NCBI RefSeq assembly: GCF_002873335.1
Contig: NZ_MCUW01000004.1
Location: 28,435-92,434, forward strand
Source: Vibrio sp. 10N.286.49.B1
GTDB taxonomy: Bacteria > Pseudomonadota > Gammaproteobacteria > Enterobacterales > Vibrionaceae
Direction: 5' to 3'
DNA length: 64,000 nt
Shown: positions 9,415 through 18,145 of the stretch, in pieces
Numbering within the stretch: the stretch's first letter is position 1
Layout: every line of letters starts with the position of its first letter
The notes under the pieces: generated by a model
What the model saw: only the letters and a program-made list of their open reading frames with translations
What the model was told of the DNA's origin: nothing
Databases searched by the model: none
Position numbers and translations under genes: made by a program

Positions 9415-9543
9415 GGCAATTTCAAATTATTACATTGTTGAATTTCATCACAGATTCCGTTTATATCTCAATATATGCTTTATCTGCACAATAAATCTAA
9501 TAATTACTCTAAAAAAACATTCGCCCTACGCATAACAATTAGG

Positions 9544-9556
9544 ATGTAATTTACAT
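9544..9556. promoter_or_regulatory. Palindromic operator copy 2, overlapping the nhaC start
   Basis: Exact second copy of ATGTAATTTACAT. Its last two bases are the first two of the nhaC ATG, so a bound repressor would cover the ribosome-binding and start region and block early elongation. The two centres are 142 bp apart, a distance compatible with looping. Confidence 0.7.
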
Positions 9557-11024
9557 GAAAGAAAATACGGTATCGACCCCTTCAGTAGGATTGGCCTTGT
9601 TGCCAATTCTCACCATGTTGCTGTTCTTAGTCGTCGGATACGGCGTCTTTAGTTTACCCATTGAAAGCTTGCTTCTTGCTTCAGCTATTGTTGCTTCATG
9701 TGTCGCATGGAAGCTAGGTTATGGCTGGAATGATATTCAAAATGCAATTGTAGAAAGGCTTGCTAAGGCTTTGCCTGCAGTGTTCATTCTCGTCTTAGTT
9801 GGAGGCTTAATTGGTAGTTGGATGATCGGTGGCACCATTCCAATGCTGGTGTATTACGGTTTGAAAGTCATCAGTCCCGAGTACCTTATCCTCACTGCGT
9901 TTCTCGTCACCAGTTTGGTCTCTCTGTGTACAGGGACGTCTTGGGGCTCGGCGGGTACCGTCGGTGTCGCTTTAATGGGTGTCGCGACAGGTATGGATGC
10001 TAATCTAGCCGCTGTGGCTGGAGCCGTTGTCTCTGGCGCTTATTTCGGTGACAAGATCTCCCCACTTTCCGACTCCACTAACTTTGCACCGGTTGTTGCT
10101 GGTACTGATTTGTACTCGCATATTCAACACATGCTTTGGACAACAATTCCGGCATTTTTGCTTGCTTCTGTGGTTTTTTTCTTTGCGGGAAACAGTGATG
10201 TCTCAGCAGACACTCCCGAAAAAATCATCGCTATATTGGCCAACTTGGATGAACTTTTCTCGTTAAATATCTTCTTGCTACTACCGCCTGTCTTGATTCT
10301 TTGGGGTGCGATACGCAAGCTTCCAACTATCCCACTAATGATCGCGGCTATCTCTATCGCCATCATTAATGCCATCGTATTTCAAGGCTTTGACCTCGCG
10401 ACAGCGCTTAATTCTGCGCTAGGTGGATTTAACGCCTCCATGTTTGCAAGTGCAGGTTTAGGCCATGTTGAAATAGTCAGCGACGTATTAACCCTGGTCA
10501 ACCGTGGTGGCATGTCATCAATGATGGGCGTTGTGTTACTTGTATTCTGCGCTTTCTCGTTTGCTGGCACACTAGCTCTCACGGGTGGTTTAACTGTTTT
10601 GGTTAACATTTTGGCCAAAGGTATTAAAGGCACTGCAAGCTTAATCGGGGCGACTATTGTCACTACATTAACCGTGGTTTGCACCACCTCAGACGGTAAG
10701 CTAGCCCTGCTCATTCCGTCAGAGCTGTTCCGAGATACATACAAGCGTATGCAGTTGGATGCGAAAAACTTATCACGAACTATCGAAGATGCGGGCACGG
10801 TTATTGAGCCGCTTATTCCTTGGACAAACGCTGGTGTATTTATGGCAGCAACGCTCGGGGTAGCAACGCTCGATTACCTGCCTTGGGCAGTGCAAAACTA
10901 CTCTGGTGTGTTCTTTGCCATGATTTGGGCTTCCAGCGGTATCGGCATCGCAAAGCTAAAAGACGCTGTCCATACTGCTAAGTCTCAACGATCAGACGCA
11001 GCAAAAAAAGCCGCCACTATTTAG
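9555..11024 (+). CDS. nhaC: NhaC family antiporter
   Basis: 489 residues with about 11-12 membrane segments. The NhaC signature is clear: TSWGSAGTVGVALMGVATGM, then GAVVSGAYFGDKISPLSDSTN. Members exchange Na+ and H+; some move organic acids or amino acids (MleN exchanges malate for lactate). It is the first gene after the divergent LacI-type regulator and is followed by a C-S lyase and a sugar kinase. That context suggests it imports an organic nutrient rather than only sodium, but this is inference. A weak AGG lies 11 bases before the ATG; the operator overlaps the start codon. Confidence 0.88.
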   Translation: MKENTVSTPSVGLALLPILTMLLFLVVGYGVFSLPIESLLLASAIVASCVAWKLGYGWNDIQNAIVERLAKALPAVFILVLVGGLIGSWMIGGTIPMLVYYGLKVISPEYLILTAFLVTSLVSLCTGTSWGSAGTVGVALMGVATGMDANLAAVAGAVVSGAYFGDKISPLSDSTNFAPVVAGTDLYSHIQHMLWTTIPAFLLASVVFFFAGNSDVSADTPEKIIAILANLDELFSLNIFLLLPPVLILWGAIRKLPTIPLMIAAISIAIINAIVFQGFDLATALNSALGGFNASMFASAGLGHVEIVSDVLTLVNRGGMSSMMGVVLLVFCAFSFAGTLALTGGLTVLVNILAKGIKGTASLIGATIVTTLTVVCTTSDGKLALLIPSELFRDTYKRMQLDAKNLSRTIEDAGTVIEPLIPWTNAGVFMAATLGVATLDYLPWAVQNYSGVFFAMIWASSGIGIAKLKDAVHTAKSQRSDAAKKAATI

Positions 11025-11050
11025 TAATTAGTAAAAAATCAATACAACAG

Positions 11051-11070
11051 TGGGAAGCTAACGCTTCCCA
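11051..11070 (+). other. Intercistronic hairpin between nhaC and malY-like gene
   Basis: TGGGAAGC, loop TAAC, GCTTCCCA: an 8-bp perfect stem ending 18 bases before the next start codon. No T run follows, so it may stabilise or process the mRNA, or lower readthrough, rather than fully terminate. Confidence 0.55.
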
Positions 11071-11088
11071 TGACGAATGAGGACATTT

Positions 11089-12258
11089 ATGCAACACGAA
11101 TTAGATACCGTTATCAATCGCTATGATACCGATTGCCTCAAGTGGGACTACATGGAAAAGTGGCTCGGGGTTCCAAAAGGAGAAGCGCTACCTAGCTGGG
11201 TATCTGACTGGGACTTTAAAGCACCAGAGTTCATCACTACCCCTCTTAAAGAACGCATTGAACACGGCGTCTTTGGGTACTCAGAGCGCAGCGATGAATA
11301 CTTTAACTCGGTGATTGATTGGTGGTCTGAGAATCATCAAGTCGAACTAAAGAAAGAATGGTTTCACACTACGCCCGGAAGCCTTCCTGCCATTGCCATG
11401 TTGATTGAACGATGGAGTAACCCTGGTGACCAAGTCTTGGTGTTCAGTCCGGTGTACCACGCCTTTTATCGCACCATTGAAAACACCCATCGCTCACTTG
11501 CCGTATCACCACTCGACAATAATTATGGCTATTACACGATTGATTTTGAGGATCTCGAGCGTCAGCTAAAAACAGGAATCAAGATTCTCATGCTATGTAA
11601 CCCTCACAATCCGGGCGGGCGTGTATGGTCTGAAGCAGAAGTCACGAAAGTGTGTGCGCTCTGTCATCAGTACGGCACCTATATTATCTCAGATGAAATC
11701 TGGGCAGATGTGGTATTTAGTGGCCATAAGTTCTTCAGCTGTTTACGAGTTAACCCTAAGTATCGTCAGAAAATGGCGGTGTGTATTGCGGGTACTAAAT
11801 CCTTTGGCTTGCCATCAATGCGTCTGACAAACACGATGATCCCAAATGAAGAAGAAGCCATCGCACTAAAATCAAAGCTATTGGCATATGGTATTGATGT
11901 ATATAGCTCACTAAGCTTACTGGCGAACCAATCTGCATATCGCCATGGCCGAGAATGGTTGAGTGAAACCTTGCGTTACCTAGAAAACAATAACCGCGTG
12001 CTGGCACAATTTGTTGATTCTGAGCTGAAAAAAGTGAAATACCGACAACAAGAATCCACCTATTTGGCATGGTTAGATTGCCGAGATCTCAATCTTAGTG
12101 ACCAAGAGCTAGAAACCAGACTACACCGCGCTGGTGTCATCCCTACAATGGGTTATAGCTTTGGTGAACAAGGCCAAGGGTTTATACGTCTCAACCTAGG
12201 CTGCCCAACGTCAATCTTACAAGAAAAGATTGCTCGGCTCCGTACCGTACTCGAATAA
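11089..12258 (+). CDS. MalY/PatB family PLP-dependent C-S beta-lyase
   Basis: About 389 residues, fold-type I aminotransferase-like. Landmarks are RYDTDCLKWDY at the start, the NPHNPGGRVW loop, SDEIWADVVF, and the PLP lysine in AGTKSFGLPSMRL. MalY and PatB cleave cystathionine, lanthionine and S-alkyl-cysteines to a thiol, pyruvate and ammonia; E. coli MalY also binds MalT. I chose the second ATG, since a GAGGA ribosome site at 11079-11083 fits it and overlaps the earlier ATG. It follows nhaC by 64 bases and probably shares its transcript. True substrate unknown; loosely it could be an aminotransferase. Confidence 0.87.
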   Translation: MQHELDTVINRYDTDCLKWDYMEKWLGVPKGEALPSWVSDWDFKAPEFITTPLKERIEHGVFGYSERSDEYFNSVIDWWSENHQVELKKEWFHTTPGSLPAIAMLIERWSNPGDQVLVFSPVYHAFYRTIENTHRSLAVSPLDNNYGYYTIDFEDLERQLKTGIKILMLCNPHNPGGRVWSEAEVTKVCALCHQYGTYIISDEIWADVVFSGHKFFSCLRVNPKYRQKMAVCIAGTKSFGLPSMRLTNTMIPNEEEAIALKSKLLAYGIDVYSSLSLLANQSAYRHGREWLSETLRYLENNNRVLAQFVDSELKKVKYRQQESTYLAWLDCRDLNLSDQELETRLHRAGVIPTMGYSFGEQGQGFIRLNLGCPTSILQEKIARLRTVLE

Positions 12259-12296
12259 CGAATAGACGTAATTCGAGCGATAAAGCCATTGCGCCC

Positions 12297-12327
12297 AAGA
12301 GCAGATAACTCCGTTTACTGCTCTTTT
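12297..12327 (+). terminator. Hairpin with T run after malY-like gene
   Basis: AAGAGCAG (12297-12304) pairs with CTGCTCTT (12318-12325), followed by TT. It is a moderate terminator or attenuator between the lyase and kinase genes, so the kinase may be only partly cotranscribed. Confidence 0.55.
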
Positions 12328-12367
12328 CGGTAACCCCTCTAATGACCGGCTTGAGAACCCAAAGATC

Positions 12368-13279
12368 ATGAATACAATAAAATTTGGCCTAGACATTGGC
12401 GGAACAAAAATTGAACTCCGAGCTTACAATCAACATAATGAAGAACTCATAAAAGAAAGAATTGTGACACCGAACAATTACGCCAACTTTATCTCATCGA
12501 TTACCGAATTGGTGATACAAGCGGAGGCTAAACTCGGTAAAAAAGGCAGTATTGGTTTAGGCCTTCCAGGCGCAATATGCCCCAAAACCCACGTTGTTAA
12601 GAATGCCAACTGCACCTTCTTAAATGGTAGGCATCTAAAACAAGATTTAGAGAAAGCGCTGAATCGAGATGTATACATTGCCAATGACGCCAATTGCTTT
12701 GCATTGTCAGAAGCCATGGACGGCGTGGCAGCAGGGAAAAAAGTGGTCTTTGGCGTCATTCTTGGAACCGGTTGTGGTGGTGGACTCGTCGTGAATCAGC
12801 AATTGATTATTGGTGCCAATGCGATTTGTGGTGAATGGGGCCATAATCCCTTACCAAATTATGAATATTCAAAAGATGGCATTGGTCAGCCCTGCTATTG
12901 TGGTCGTCAAAATTGCATTGAGCGGTTTATATCTGGTACAGGGTTTGAAGTGCAATACGCTCAACGATTTTCCGAAACCAAATCTGCTCCAGTAATCATC
13001 GAGGCTTACCAGCGAGGTGACCACAAAGCGAGATTATCTTACTATCAACTTGTTGACCACATCGCTCGTAGCTTTGCATACATTGTCAATATGATAGACC
13101 CGGATGCCATCGTCATTGGCGGTGGTCTGTCACAGGTAGCATCGCTTTATTCGGATATTGAAAAACAAATGACTCAATATGTTTTTAGCCCTGATAGTCA
13201 TACGCCGATACTTAAAGCCAAATACGGCGACAGCAGCGGCGTACGTGGTGCAGCGTGGTTACCTATTATTCATGCTTAG
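12368..13279 (+). CDS. mak: ROK family manno(fructo)kinase
   Basis: 303 residues. The ATP-binding loop DIGGTK is at the N-terminus. The ROK signature EWGHNPLP carries the zinc-ligand His, and the zinc-binding Cys cluster follows as CYCGRQNCIE. The end, KYGDSSGVRGAAWL, is as in E. coli Mak (YajF), and similarity runs the full length. Mak phosphorylates fructose and mannose (also glucosamine weakly) at C6 in the cytosol. It sits 109 bases after the lyase gene on the same strand, in the LacI-controlled locus. A ROK N-acetylglucosamine kinase is a less likely alternative. Confidence 0.88.
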   Translation: MNTIKFGLDIGGTKIELRAYNQHNEELIKERIVTPNNYANFISSITELVIQAEAKLGKKGSIGLGLPGAICPKTHVVKNANCTFLNGRHLKQDLEKALNRDVYIANDANCFALSEAMDGVAAGKKVVFGVILGTGCGGGLVVNQQLIIGANAICGEWGHNPLPNYEYSKDGIGQPCYCGRQNCIERFISGTGFEVQYAQRFSETKSAPVIIEAYQRGDHKARLSYYQLVDHIARSFAYIVNMIDPDAIVIGGGLSQVASLYSDIEKQMTQYVFSPDSHTPILKAKYGDSSGVRGAAWLPIIHA

Positions 13280-13354
13280 CTACCTCTGATTCATGCATAG
13301 CTAATATAATTCAGCGCGATGACTTATTGATTCTACATGGTTCCTCGATGTCTT

Positions 13355-13398
13355 CGCATAAGGGTCTGCACTCTGCAACAATCGTAGCCCCTTATGCG
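13355..13398. other. Inverted repeat between mak and hutZ
   Basis: CGCATAAGGG at 13355-13364 pairs perfectly with CCCTTATGCG at 13389-13398 across a 24-base loop, with no T run. Convergent genes on both sides suggest a transcript-end structure. Just upstream, TTCATGC(T/A)TAGCTA occurs twice, 22 bases apart. Confidence 0.45.
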
Positions 13399-13419
13399 TG
13401 TAATATTATTCAGCCGATA

Positions 13420-13962
13420 TCAATCTACTTTCTCAGCCGTCTCGACACGACGATGGCCTTCTTGCAGATGGACGAAATCCACTAAATCATCACCCGACAC
13501 TTGATAAGCTTGACCAAAGCCTTTTACAAAGAGCCCTTGCTCTGCTTTTAAGTTAAACAAAACAAAATCTTGTAGCTGGCTTAATCCATCAATAATCTCG
13601 CCAAATCGCTCTTGCATTTGATTCACTACCGCATGCCATTGTGGTGTTTCTCTTTCCACTACCGTTGCAATCGCATCAAACGTTAAGCGTTTACGAGCAA
13701 ATAGTTGTTTACTCTCCGACTCATCTTCGATCATCATCAGAGACACATTAGGGTTAGCTTGTAAGTTACGTGCATGACGTGCAATTTGAGAAATCAGCAC
13801 AAAGTAACCTTGTTGATTTTGTACAAACGGCGCATAACTCACATTAGGACAACCTTCCGCATCAACGGTCGCTAGCTGAATGGTTTTACGCCCTTGACGG
13901 AATTCTTTTATCTCAGGTCCTAAACGTCCTTGCAAACGCTCTTGCTTAACTTGCTTATCCAT
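13420..13962 (-). CDS. hutZ: Haem utilisation protein HutZ
   Basis: 180 residues, pyridoxamine-5'-phosphate-oxidase-like split-barrel fold. In V. cholerae HutZ binds haem and opens the porphyrin ring to release iron. The block IQLATVDAEGCPNVSYAPFV and the ARHARNLQANPNVSLM segment are typical; the C-terminal part FGQAYQVSGDDL-x-x-FVHLQEGHR carries the conserved His region. It lies last in a hutW-hutX-hutZ operon. Expression is expected to be Fur-controlled from the divergent promoter at about 16.1 kb. Confidence 0.95.
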   Translation of the reverse strand: MDKQVKQERLQGRLGPEIKEFRQGRKTIQLATVDAEGCPNVSYAPFVQNQQGYFVLISQIARHARNLQANPNVSLMMIEDESESKQLFARKRLTFDAIATVVERETPQWHAVVNQMQERFGEIIDGLSQLQDFVLFNLKAEQGLFVKGFGQAYQVSGDDLVDFVHLQEGHRRVETAEKVD

Positions 13963-14089
13963 TTTATTTCCTTACTTTCTTAATTTTTATAATAGGTCTT
14001 ATTGATGAGCTTTTTATCTATAATATCGCGCTAGCTTAGCGTCGAACTCGGCTAACCTGCATCCGACGCGTCACCTTAAATTCGTTACA

Positions 14090-14596
14090 TTAGCCTCGAA
14101 TCATGTTCTGCATCTCTTTGAAACGTATCACTTGGTCTGACAATAATTGGCGTTTTTTGTCTCGGCCTAGATAGATTTTGAAAACGTTATTGCCCTGTTC
14201 GTCAAAAAAGCCAAAGTAATGACTCTCGTTACCCATAAATGGTTTACTAACCAAGGCCACTTTGACGATTAAGTCGAGCTTAAGGTGGCCATGCAATTCG
14301 CCTTCCTTGCCCATTAAGTTGTAATAGCCACGTGCCACTTTTCCTTTAGGGAAAGGCGCTTTAACCTCAAAGATAGAACCAAATGAGTGTACGATCGTGG
14401 TTACAGGCCCCCACGTTGTCAATGATTCCAAGATCTCTTGAGCCATGCTGCCATCAGATATCGCAACCATGTCTGCAGGGAAGGCGCAAACCACGTCACA
14501 TTCACTGACTTCTAGCTGCAGGGCGATGGCGGCAGGAAGAAGTGCTGGTTCATCCGCTAAAATTGCCTCAACTTGTTGGTTTAATGTTGCTGTCAT
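14090..14596 (-). CDS. hutX: Cytosolic haem transport/utilisation protein HutX
   Basis: 168 residues from the ATG at 14596, which has AGGA about nine bases upstream. HutX (ChuX/HutX family) binds haem in the cytoplasm and hands it to HutZ. Typical segments are WGPVTTIVHSFGSIFEVKAPFPKG and GHLKLDLIVKVALV. The frame extends further upstream without a stop, but that part overlaps hutW in another frame and is not coding. It starts 20 bases after hutW, and 127 bases separate it from hutZ. Confidence 0.95.
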   Translation of the reverse strand: MTATLNQQVEAILADEPALLPAAIALQLEVSECDVVCAFPADMVAISDGSMAQEILESLTTWGPVTTIVHSFGSIFEVKAPFPKGKVARGYYNLMGKEGELHGHLKLDLIVKVALVSKPFMGNESHYFGFFDEQGNNVFKIYLGRDKKRQLLSDQVIRFKEMQNMIRG

Positions 14597-14616
14597 TTCA
14601 ATTCCTATATTTTTCG

Positions 14617-16035
14617 TTATCCAGCGAGTTTTGATTGCGTACTCGATTGATGATGAGAATGAGACGCTGAGTTTGAGTGCGCCGTCGATTGTGTATTGCC
14701 TTGAGTCGACAACGCCGTGATCGCGCCCTGAGCCAAAGTCACCGCCCAAAAACTTCCTGCTAACGTTAAGACCAAATAATCGTCTTTTAATTCCACAAGA
14801 CCGTTTTGCTGCCAAACCTTGAATAGTGGCGTTAGCGCCGTAAAAGTGTCGTATTTCCCGATGGTATTTAGTTCGCTCCTGCGAACTACACCACTATCAA
14901 ACCCGGCTTTCAGGCTCGCAAATACCGGTTCGAGGTCGTGCTGTTTCGTCATCATCGCGATGGGGCTATTGCCAGAACGCATTGCTGACATATACGCGTC
15001 CAATGAGCGATGATTCATCATGCCATAGCCGCCAATATTGCCACCGGCACCACAGCCTATTGGCAATACTTCCGCATACGTTTTTGCGACACTGTTGTAT
15101 TGACTGCGCTCTCTGTTGTCTCTTGCCCAGTGATTGACGCTTAACTGCTTGATAAAGTGCTCATCCATGAATTTAACGCCAAGTTCATACATGCTGGCTT
15201 TTTCTGCTGAAGTAGCGGGCGGGTCAATACGCCCTTTCTCAACCAAGTTCAGCATGGGTGCATTACCACCAATTACGAGTTGGTATAGATCAATGCCATG
15301 TGCACCCGATGACTTAAAGTCCTCTAAGTCTTGAGCGAAAACCTCTAACGTTTGATAAGGCAAGCCATAAAGTAAGTCGATAACAATAGGGGCTTCGTCT
15401 CTCGCACTTAATGCTGAGACACGATCAAGCACCACTTCTCTGTCATCCAAGCGCTTAGCACTTCGTCTTACCTTGGTATTAAAGCTCTGTACACCAAATG
15501 AAAAACGGTTGAATCCCCCCTCTAAGGCTTTATCAAACATCTCATCCGTAAAACGATTAGTCCGCCCTTCTAGCGTCATTTCGCAGTCAGTTGCCAGTGG
15601 AAAAGAACGCTTGATCGCCTGGCCTAATTTTTCTATCTGATCAGAAGACAAATCAGTTGGCGTACCACCGCCAATATAAACAGCATGAAAAAGTCCGGAT
15701 TGTGTCCACGGTAGTCGAGATTTGGCCTCAATGTCTTGTAACAATGCTGCGAAGTAATCATCCACTAACTGGCGACTGGCGGCATTTTGAAAGAAATTAC
15801 AAAACGTACATCGCACTCGACAAAATGGGATATGTATATAAAGGCATCGTTTCTTGGAGCGTGATGAAGGTTGGTTCGTCAGGTCTCGAAATAAGGATTC
15901 TCGACGCTCTGATGATACTGGCATTCCCATACCTCCAGCGTGAGGAGAGGTTTTTTGAGTAAATGCAAAACGCAATGGATCCGGTGAAGCCACACCAAAG
16001 TGTGAGCTGTTTAAGCGAGTTAAATCAATATTCAT
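14617..16035 (-). CDS. hutW: Radical SAM haem-degrading methyltransferase HutW (ChuW type)
   Basis: 472 residues. The radical-SAM cluster motif is C72-x3-C76-x2-C79 in IPFCRVRCTFC. It is followed by the GGGTPT loop and a HemN-like core (GVQSFN, DLLYGLPYQT). E. coli ChuW opens haem anaerobically using SAM to release iron; HutW is its Vibrio counterpart. The C-terminus has a Ser/His/Gln-rich low-complexity tail (about 445-472). First gene of hutWXZ, divergent from tonB. The ATG at 16035 has a weak AGAGA upstream. Confidence 0.94.
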   Translation of the reverse strand: MNIDLTRLNSSHFGVASPDPLRFAFTQKTSPHAGGMGMPVSSERRESLFRDLTNQPSSRSKKRCLYIHIPFCRVRCTFCNFFQNAASRQLVDDYFAALLQDIEAKSRLPWTQSGLFHAVYIGGGTPTDLSSDQIEKLGQAIKRSFPLATDCEMTLEGRTNRFTDEMFDKALEGGFNRFSFGVQSFNTKVRRSAKRLDDREVVLDRVSALSARDEAPIVIDLLYGLPYQTLEVFAQDLEDFKSSGAHGIDLYQLVIGGNAPMLNLVEKGRIDPPATSAEKASMYELGVKFMDEHFIKQLSVNHWARDNRERSQYNSVAKTYAEVLPIGCGAGGNIGGYGMMNHRSLDAYMSAMRSGNSPIAMMTKQHDLEPVFASLKAGFDSGVVRRSELNTIGKYDTFTALTPLFKVWQQNGLVELKDDYLVLTLAGSFWAVTLAQGAITALSTQGNTQSTAHSNSASHSHHQSSTQSKLAG

Positions 16036-16106
16036 AGCTATTCTCTGACAGAGCTCAGCCCTACACGGCAGTACTCATTACAACATTTGCATGATCATAA
16101 TTTGAT

Positions 16107-16147
16107 GCAAATGATAATGCAATTGATAATTGATCTTATTTTCATTG
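16107..16147. promoter_or_regulatory. Cluster of Fur-box-like sequences, hutW/tonB divergent promoter
   Basis: Overlapping AT-rich repeats TGATAAT (16112-16118 and 16124-16130) and a further TTATTTTCATT. By eye the best 19-base windows match about 11-12 positions of the classical Fur consensus, and several overlap. The position between hutWXZ and tonB-exbBD-hutBCD agrees with known Fur control of this divergent promoter in V. cholerae. Confidence 0.65.
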
Positions 16148-16234
16148 TGATACATAATTGGTTTTTAGAAACTAATGGGCATCATAGCCCACCACGTCAT
16201 ATAGACAGAGACTCACAATGAACAGAGGTAAAAT

Positions 16235-17002
16235 GTGAACATTAAAAGGTATGCCGTTGCAGGAGGGTTATCTGTTGCGATACATCTTAGTTTCATGTTG
16301 GTCGACAATGAACAGAAGGTCTTTGCAATGCCTTCTGGAAGCCAATCCTCCTCCGTTTCTTTGAATTTTGTCGCTCAATCAGCACCTGCACAGGCCGCGT
16401 CAGAGCCACCTAAACAGAATAAACCTGAACCTAAAAAAGTGACGACAGAATCAGCGAGTTCGCAAACCGTTGAACCAAAGCCTGCACCATTAAAGAAAAA
16501 GAAAGTCACGTCTAAACCGCCGAAAAAAGTAGTTAAAACTGAGCGCGATCTGCATAAGAAAAATGCTCAAGTTAAGAAAAAGCAACAAGAATTACCTGAC
16601 AATATACCCAAAAAAAATAAAACCAAGTCTATTAACGACATGACCAAAACGGCGAGTGAAACCGATTCTCCTCCTGTAAATGCACAAGCTGCCATCGTTA
16701 ATAAAGGGGTAAGCAGTGAGCCAATATTGTTAGAAACGCCCTCCTTTTCAACCACACCCGTCCAGCCTCGCTATCCAAGGATTGCGAGAAAGCGTGGTAT
16801 TGAAGGCACTGCTACTTATGAGATTTGGTTAGATGAATCGGGGAACCAAACAAAACAAGTCCTTGTGACATCCTCTGGTGCCACCATTTTGGATAAAACC
16901 GCTCTCGACGCGATCAAGCAATGGCAGTTTACTGCATACACCGTCAAAGGCGTTGCCGTTGCACACCGAATTCAAATTCCTGTTCGTTTTAAATTGGATT
17001 AA
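16235..17002 (+). CDS. tonB: Energy transducer TonB (TonB1 type)
   Basis: 255 residues from a GTG start with AGAGG at 16224-16228. An N-terminal membrane anchor (about 6-23) is followed by a long Pro/Lys-rich periplasm-spanning region (about 55-130) and a C-terminal TonB domain (about 175-255; YPRIARKRGIEGTATYEIWL, ALDAIKQWQF). TonB passes proton-motive energy from ExbB-ExbD to outer-membrane receptors such as haem or siderophore receptors. It heads tonB-exbB-exbD-hutBCD. A seven-codon mini reading frame (16218-16238) overlaps the GTG. Confidence 0.95.
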   Translation: MNIKRYAVAGGLSVAIHLSFMLVDNEQKVFAMPSGSQSSSVSLNFVAQSAPAQAASEPPKQNKPEPKKVTTESASSQTVEPKPAPLKKKKVTSKPPKKVVKTERDLHKKNAQVKKKQQELPDNIPKKNKTKSINDMTKTASETDSPPVNAQAAIVNKGVSSEPILLETPSFSTTPVQPRYPRIARKRGIEGTATYEIWLDESGNQTKQVLVTSSGATILDKTALDAIKQWQFTAYTVKGVAVAHRIQIPVRFKLD

Positions 17003-17004
17003 TC

Positions 17005-17700
17005 ATGGAACATTTAGACTCTCTACAACAGCAACTCGGCCTTATGACATGGCCATTGCTCATGTGCTCAGCACTTACTGCAATGATTATTATTGAACGA
17101 TTATTTCAGATCGCTATCAGTACCGGTGTTGGCAAGCGTGCCATTCGCCAACACTTGAATCAAGTGTCACCCACTAACGCAAAAGACATTGAGCAACTCG
17201 CTTCAACACTGTCGGATAAGCGACCACTCCTTTATCGAGGCGTCGCCATGCTGCTCGCTCATCATTCATTTGCTAAATCTCTGCGCGAAGATGCGGCCAG
17301 TATTTGGCTGCAAGCCAAACGTCACCAACTGCATTCTGGATTAAAACTGCTGTCTTTAATTGGTGTCATCAGCCCGCTGATTGGTTTATTGGGTACGGTG
17401 TTGGGGCTGATCGATATGTTTAAAGGGATTGCGGCAGCATCAGGCAATGTGACTCCGAACGACCTTGCGCAAGGTTTAGGGTTGGCTATGCGCACGACTG
17501 CCGCAGGGCTAATTATTGCGCTGCCCGCAATTGCTGGAGCACAGTTAATCGGCTTATGGGCGGAAAGAGTCGTCGCTAAACTGGAACACACGCTTAATTA
17601 CGTCAATCTTTGGCTAGAAGGTGTAGAGATGCCGCATTCTGACAAAGAACCATTACATACCCAAAACATCGATAAACTGCCGATCATGGAAGCACGATGA
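17005..17700 (+). CDS. exbB: TonB-system energising protein ExbB
   Basis: 231 residues, MotA/TolQ/ExbB proton channel family. An N-terminal membrane segment is followed by a cytoplasmic loop and two further segments (LIGVISPLIGLLGTVLGLIDMF; RTTAAGLIIALPAIAGA). The Thr/Gly-rich channel motifs are intact. It pairs with ExbD to form the proton channel that powers TonB. The gene starts two bases after tonB and its last four bases overlap exbD, which indicates tight coupling. Confidence 0.95.
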   Translation: MEHLDSLQQQLGLMTWPLLMCSALTAMIIIERLFQIAISTGVGKRAIRQHLNQVSPTNAKDIEQLASTLSDKRPLLYRGVAMLLAHHSFAKSLREDAASIWLQAKRHQLHSGLKLLSLIGVISPLIGLLGTVLGLIDMFKGIAAASGNVTPNDLAQGLGLAMRTTAAGLIIALPAIAGAQLIGLWAERVVAKLEHTLNYVNLWLEGVEMPHSDKEPLHTQNIDKLPIMEAR

Positions 17701-18113
17701 TAAAGATCAGCGAACCATCCAAAAACGCACCACTCTATCCAGATCTTACGCCGTTGCTGGACATCATATTTATTGTCATGGTGTTTTTGATGTTAACCGC
17801 TTCGGTTCGACTCGAGAGTTTAGATGTAGCTCTGCCCGCGACGGATTCAAATTTAGTATCCGCCGTTGAAACTGAATCCCTAACGGTCAATATATTAACC
17901 AGCTCACCCTATTGGGCACTTAACTCAAAGGAATATATTGATTGGGATAACTTCAAAGTCGCACTGTTAGAAGAGGCGAAATCCACCAATCGTCCCATTA
18001 TTATTGCGGCAGATAAAGCCGCCGAAGTACAACACCTCGTTAAGTTGCTGGCCTTCATGCAAGACAACGGTATACCCGCCACACAGTTACTGACGGAAGA
18101 AGCCGTTAACTAA
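17697..18113 (+). CDS. exbD: TonB-system energising protein ExbD
   Basis: 138 residues. One membrane segment (about 17-37) contains the conserved proton-binding Asp in DLTPLLDIIFIVMVFLML. A periplasmic domain follows and ends near IPATQLLTEE. Its ATG overlaps the exbB stop (ATGA). It works in a complex with ExbB and TonB. Confidence 0.95.
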   Translation: MIKISEPSKNAPLYPDLTPLLDIIFIVMVFLMLTASVRLESLDVALPATDSNLVSAVETESLTVNILTSSPYWALNSKEYIDWDNFKVALLEEAKSTNRPIIIAADKAAEVQHLVKLLAFMQDNGIPATQLLTEEAVN

Positions 18114-18145
18114 TAAGCCAAAAATTAATTAGGAATCGACCGACT

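Noticed and set aside
14597..14815. Upstream extension of hutX
   Set aside because: This part of the frame overlaps the hutW coding region in another frame; the ATG at 14596 has a good ribosome site and the family-typical start.
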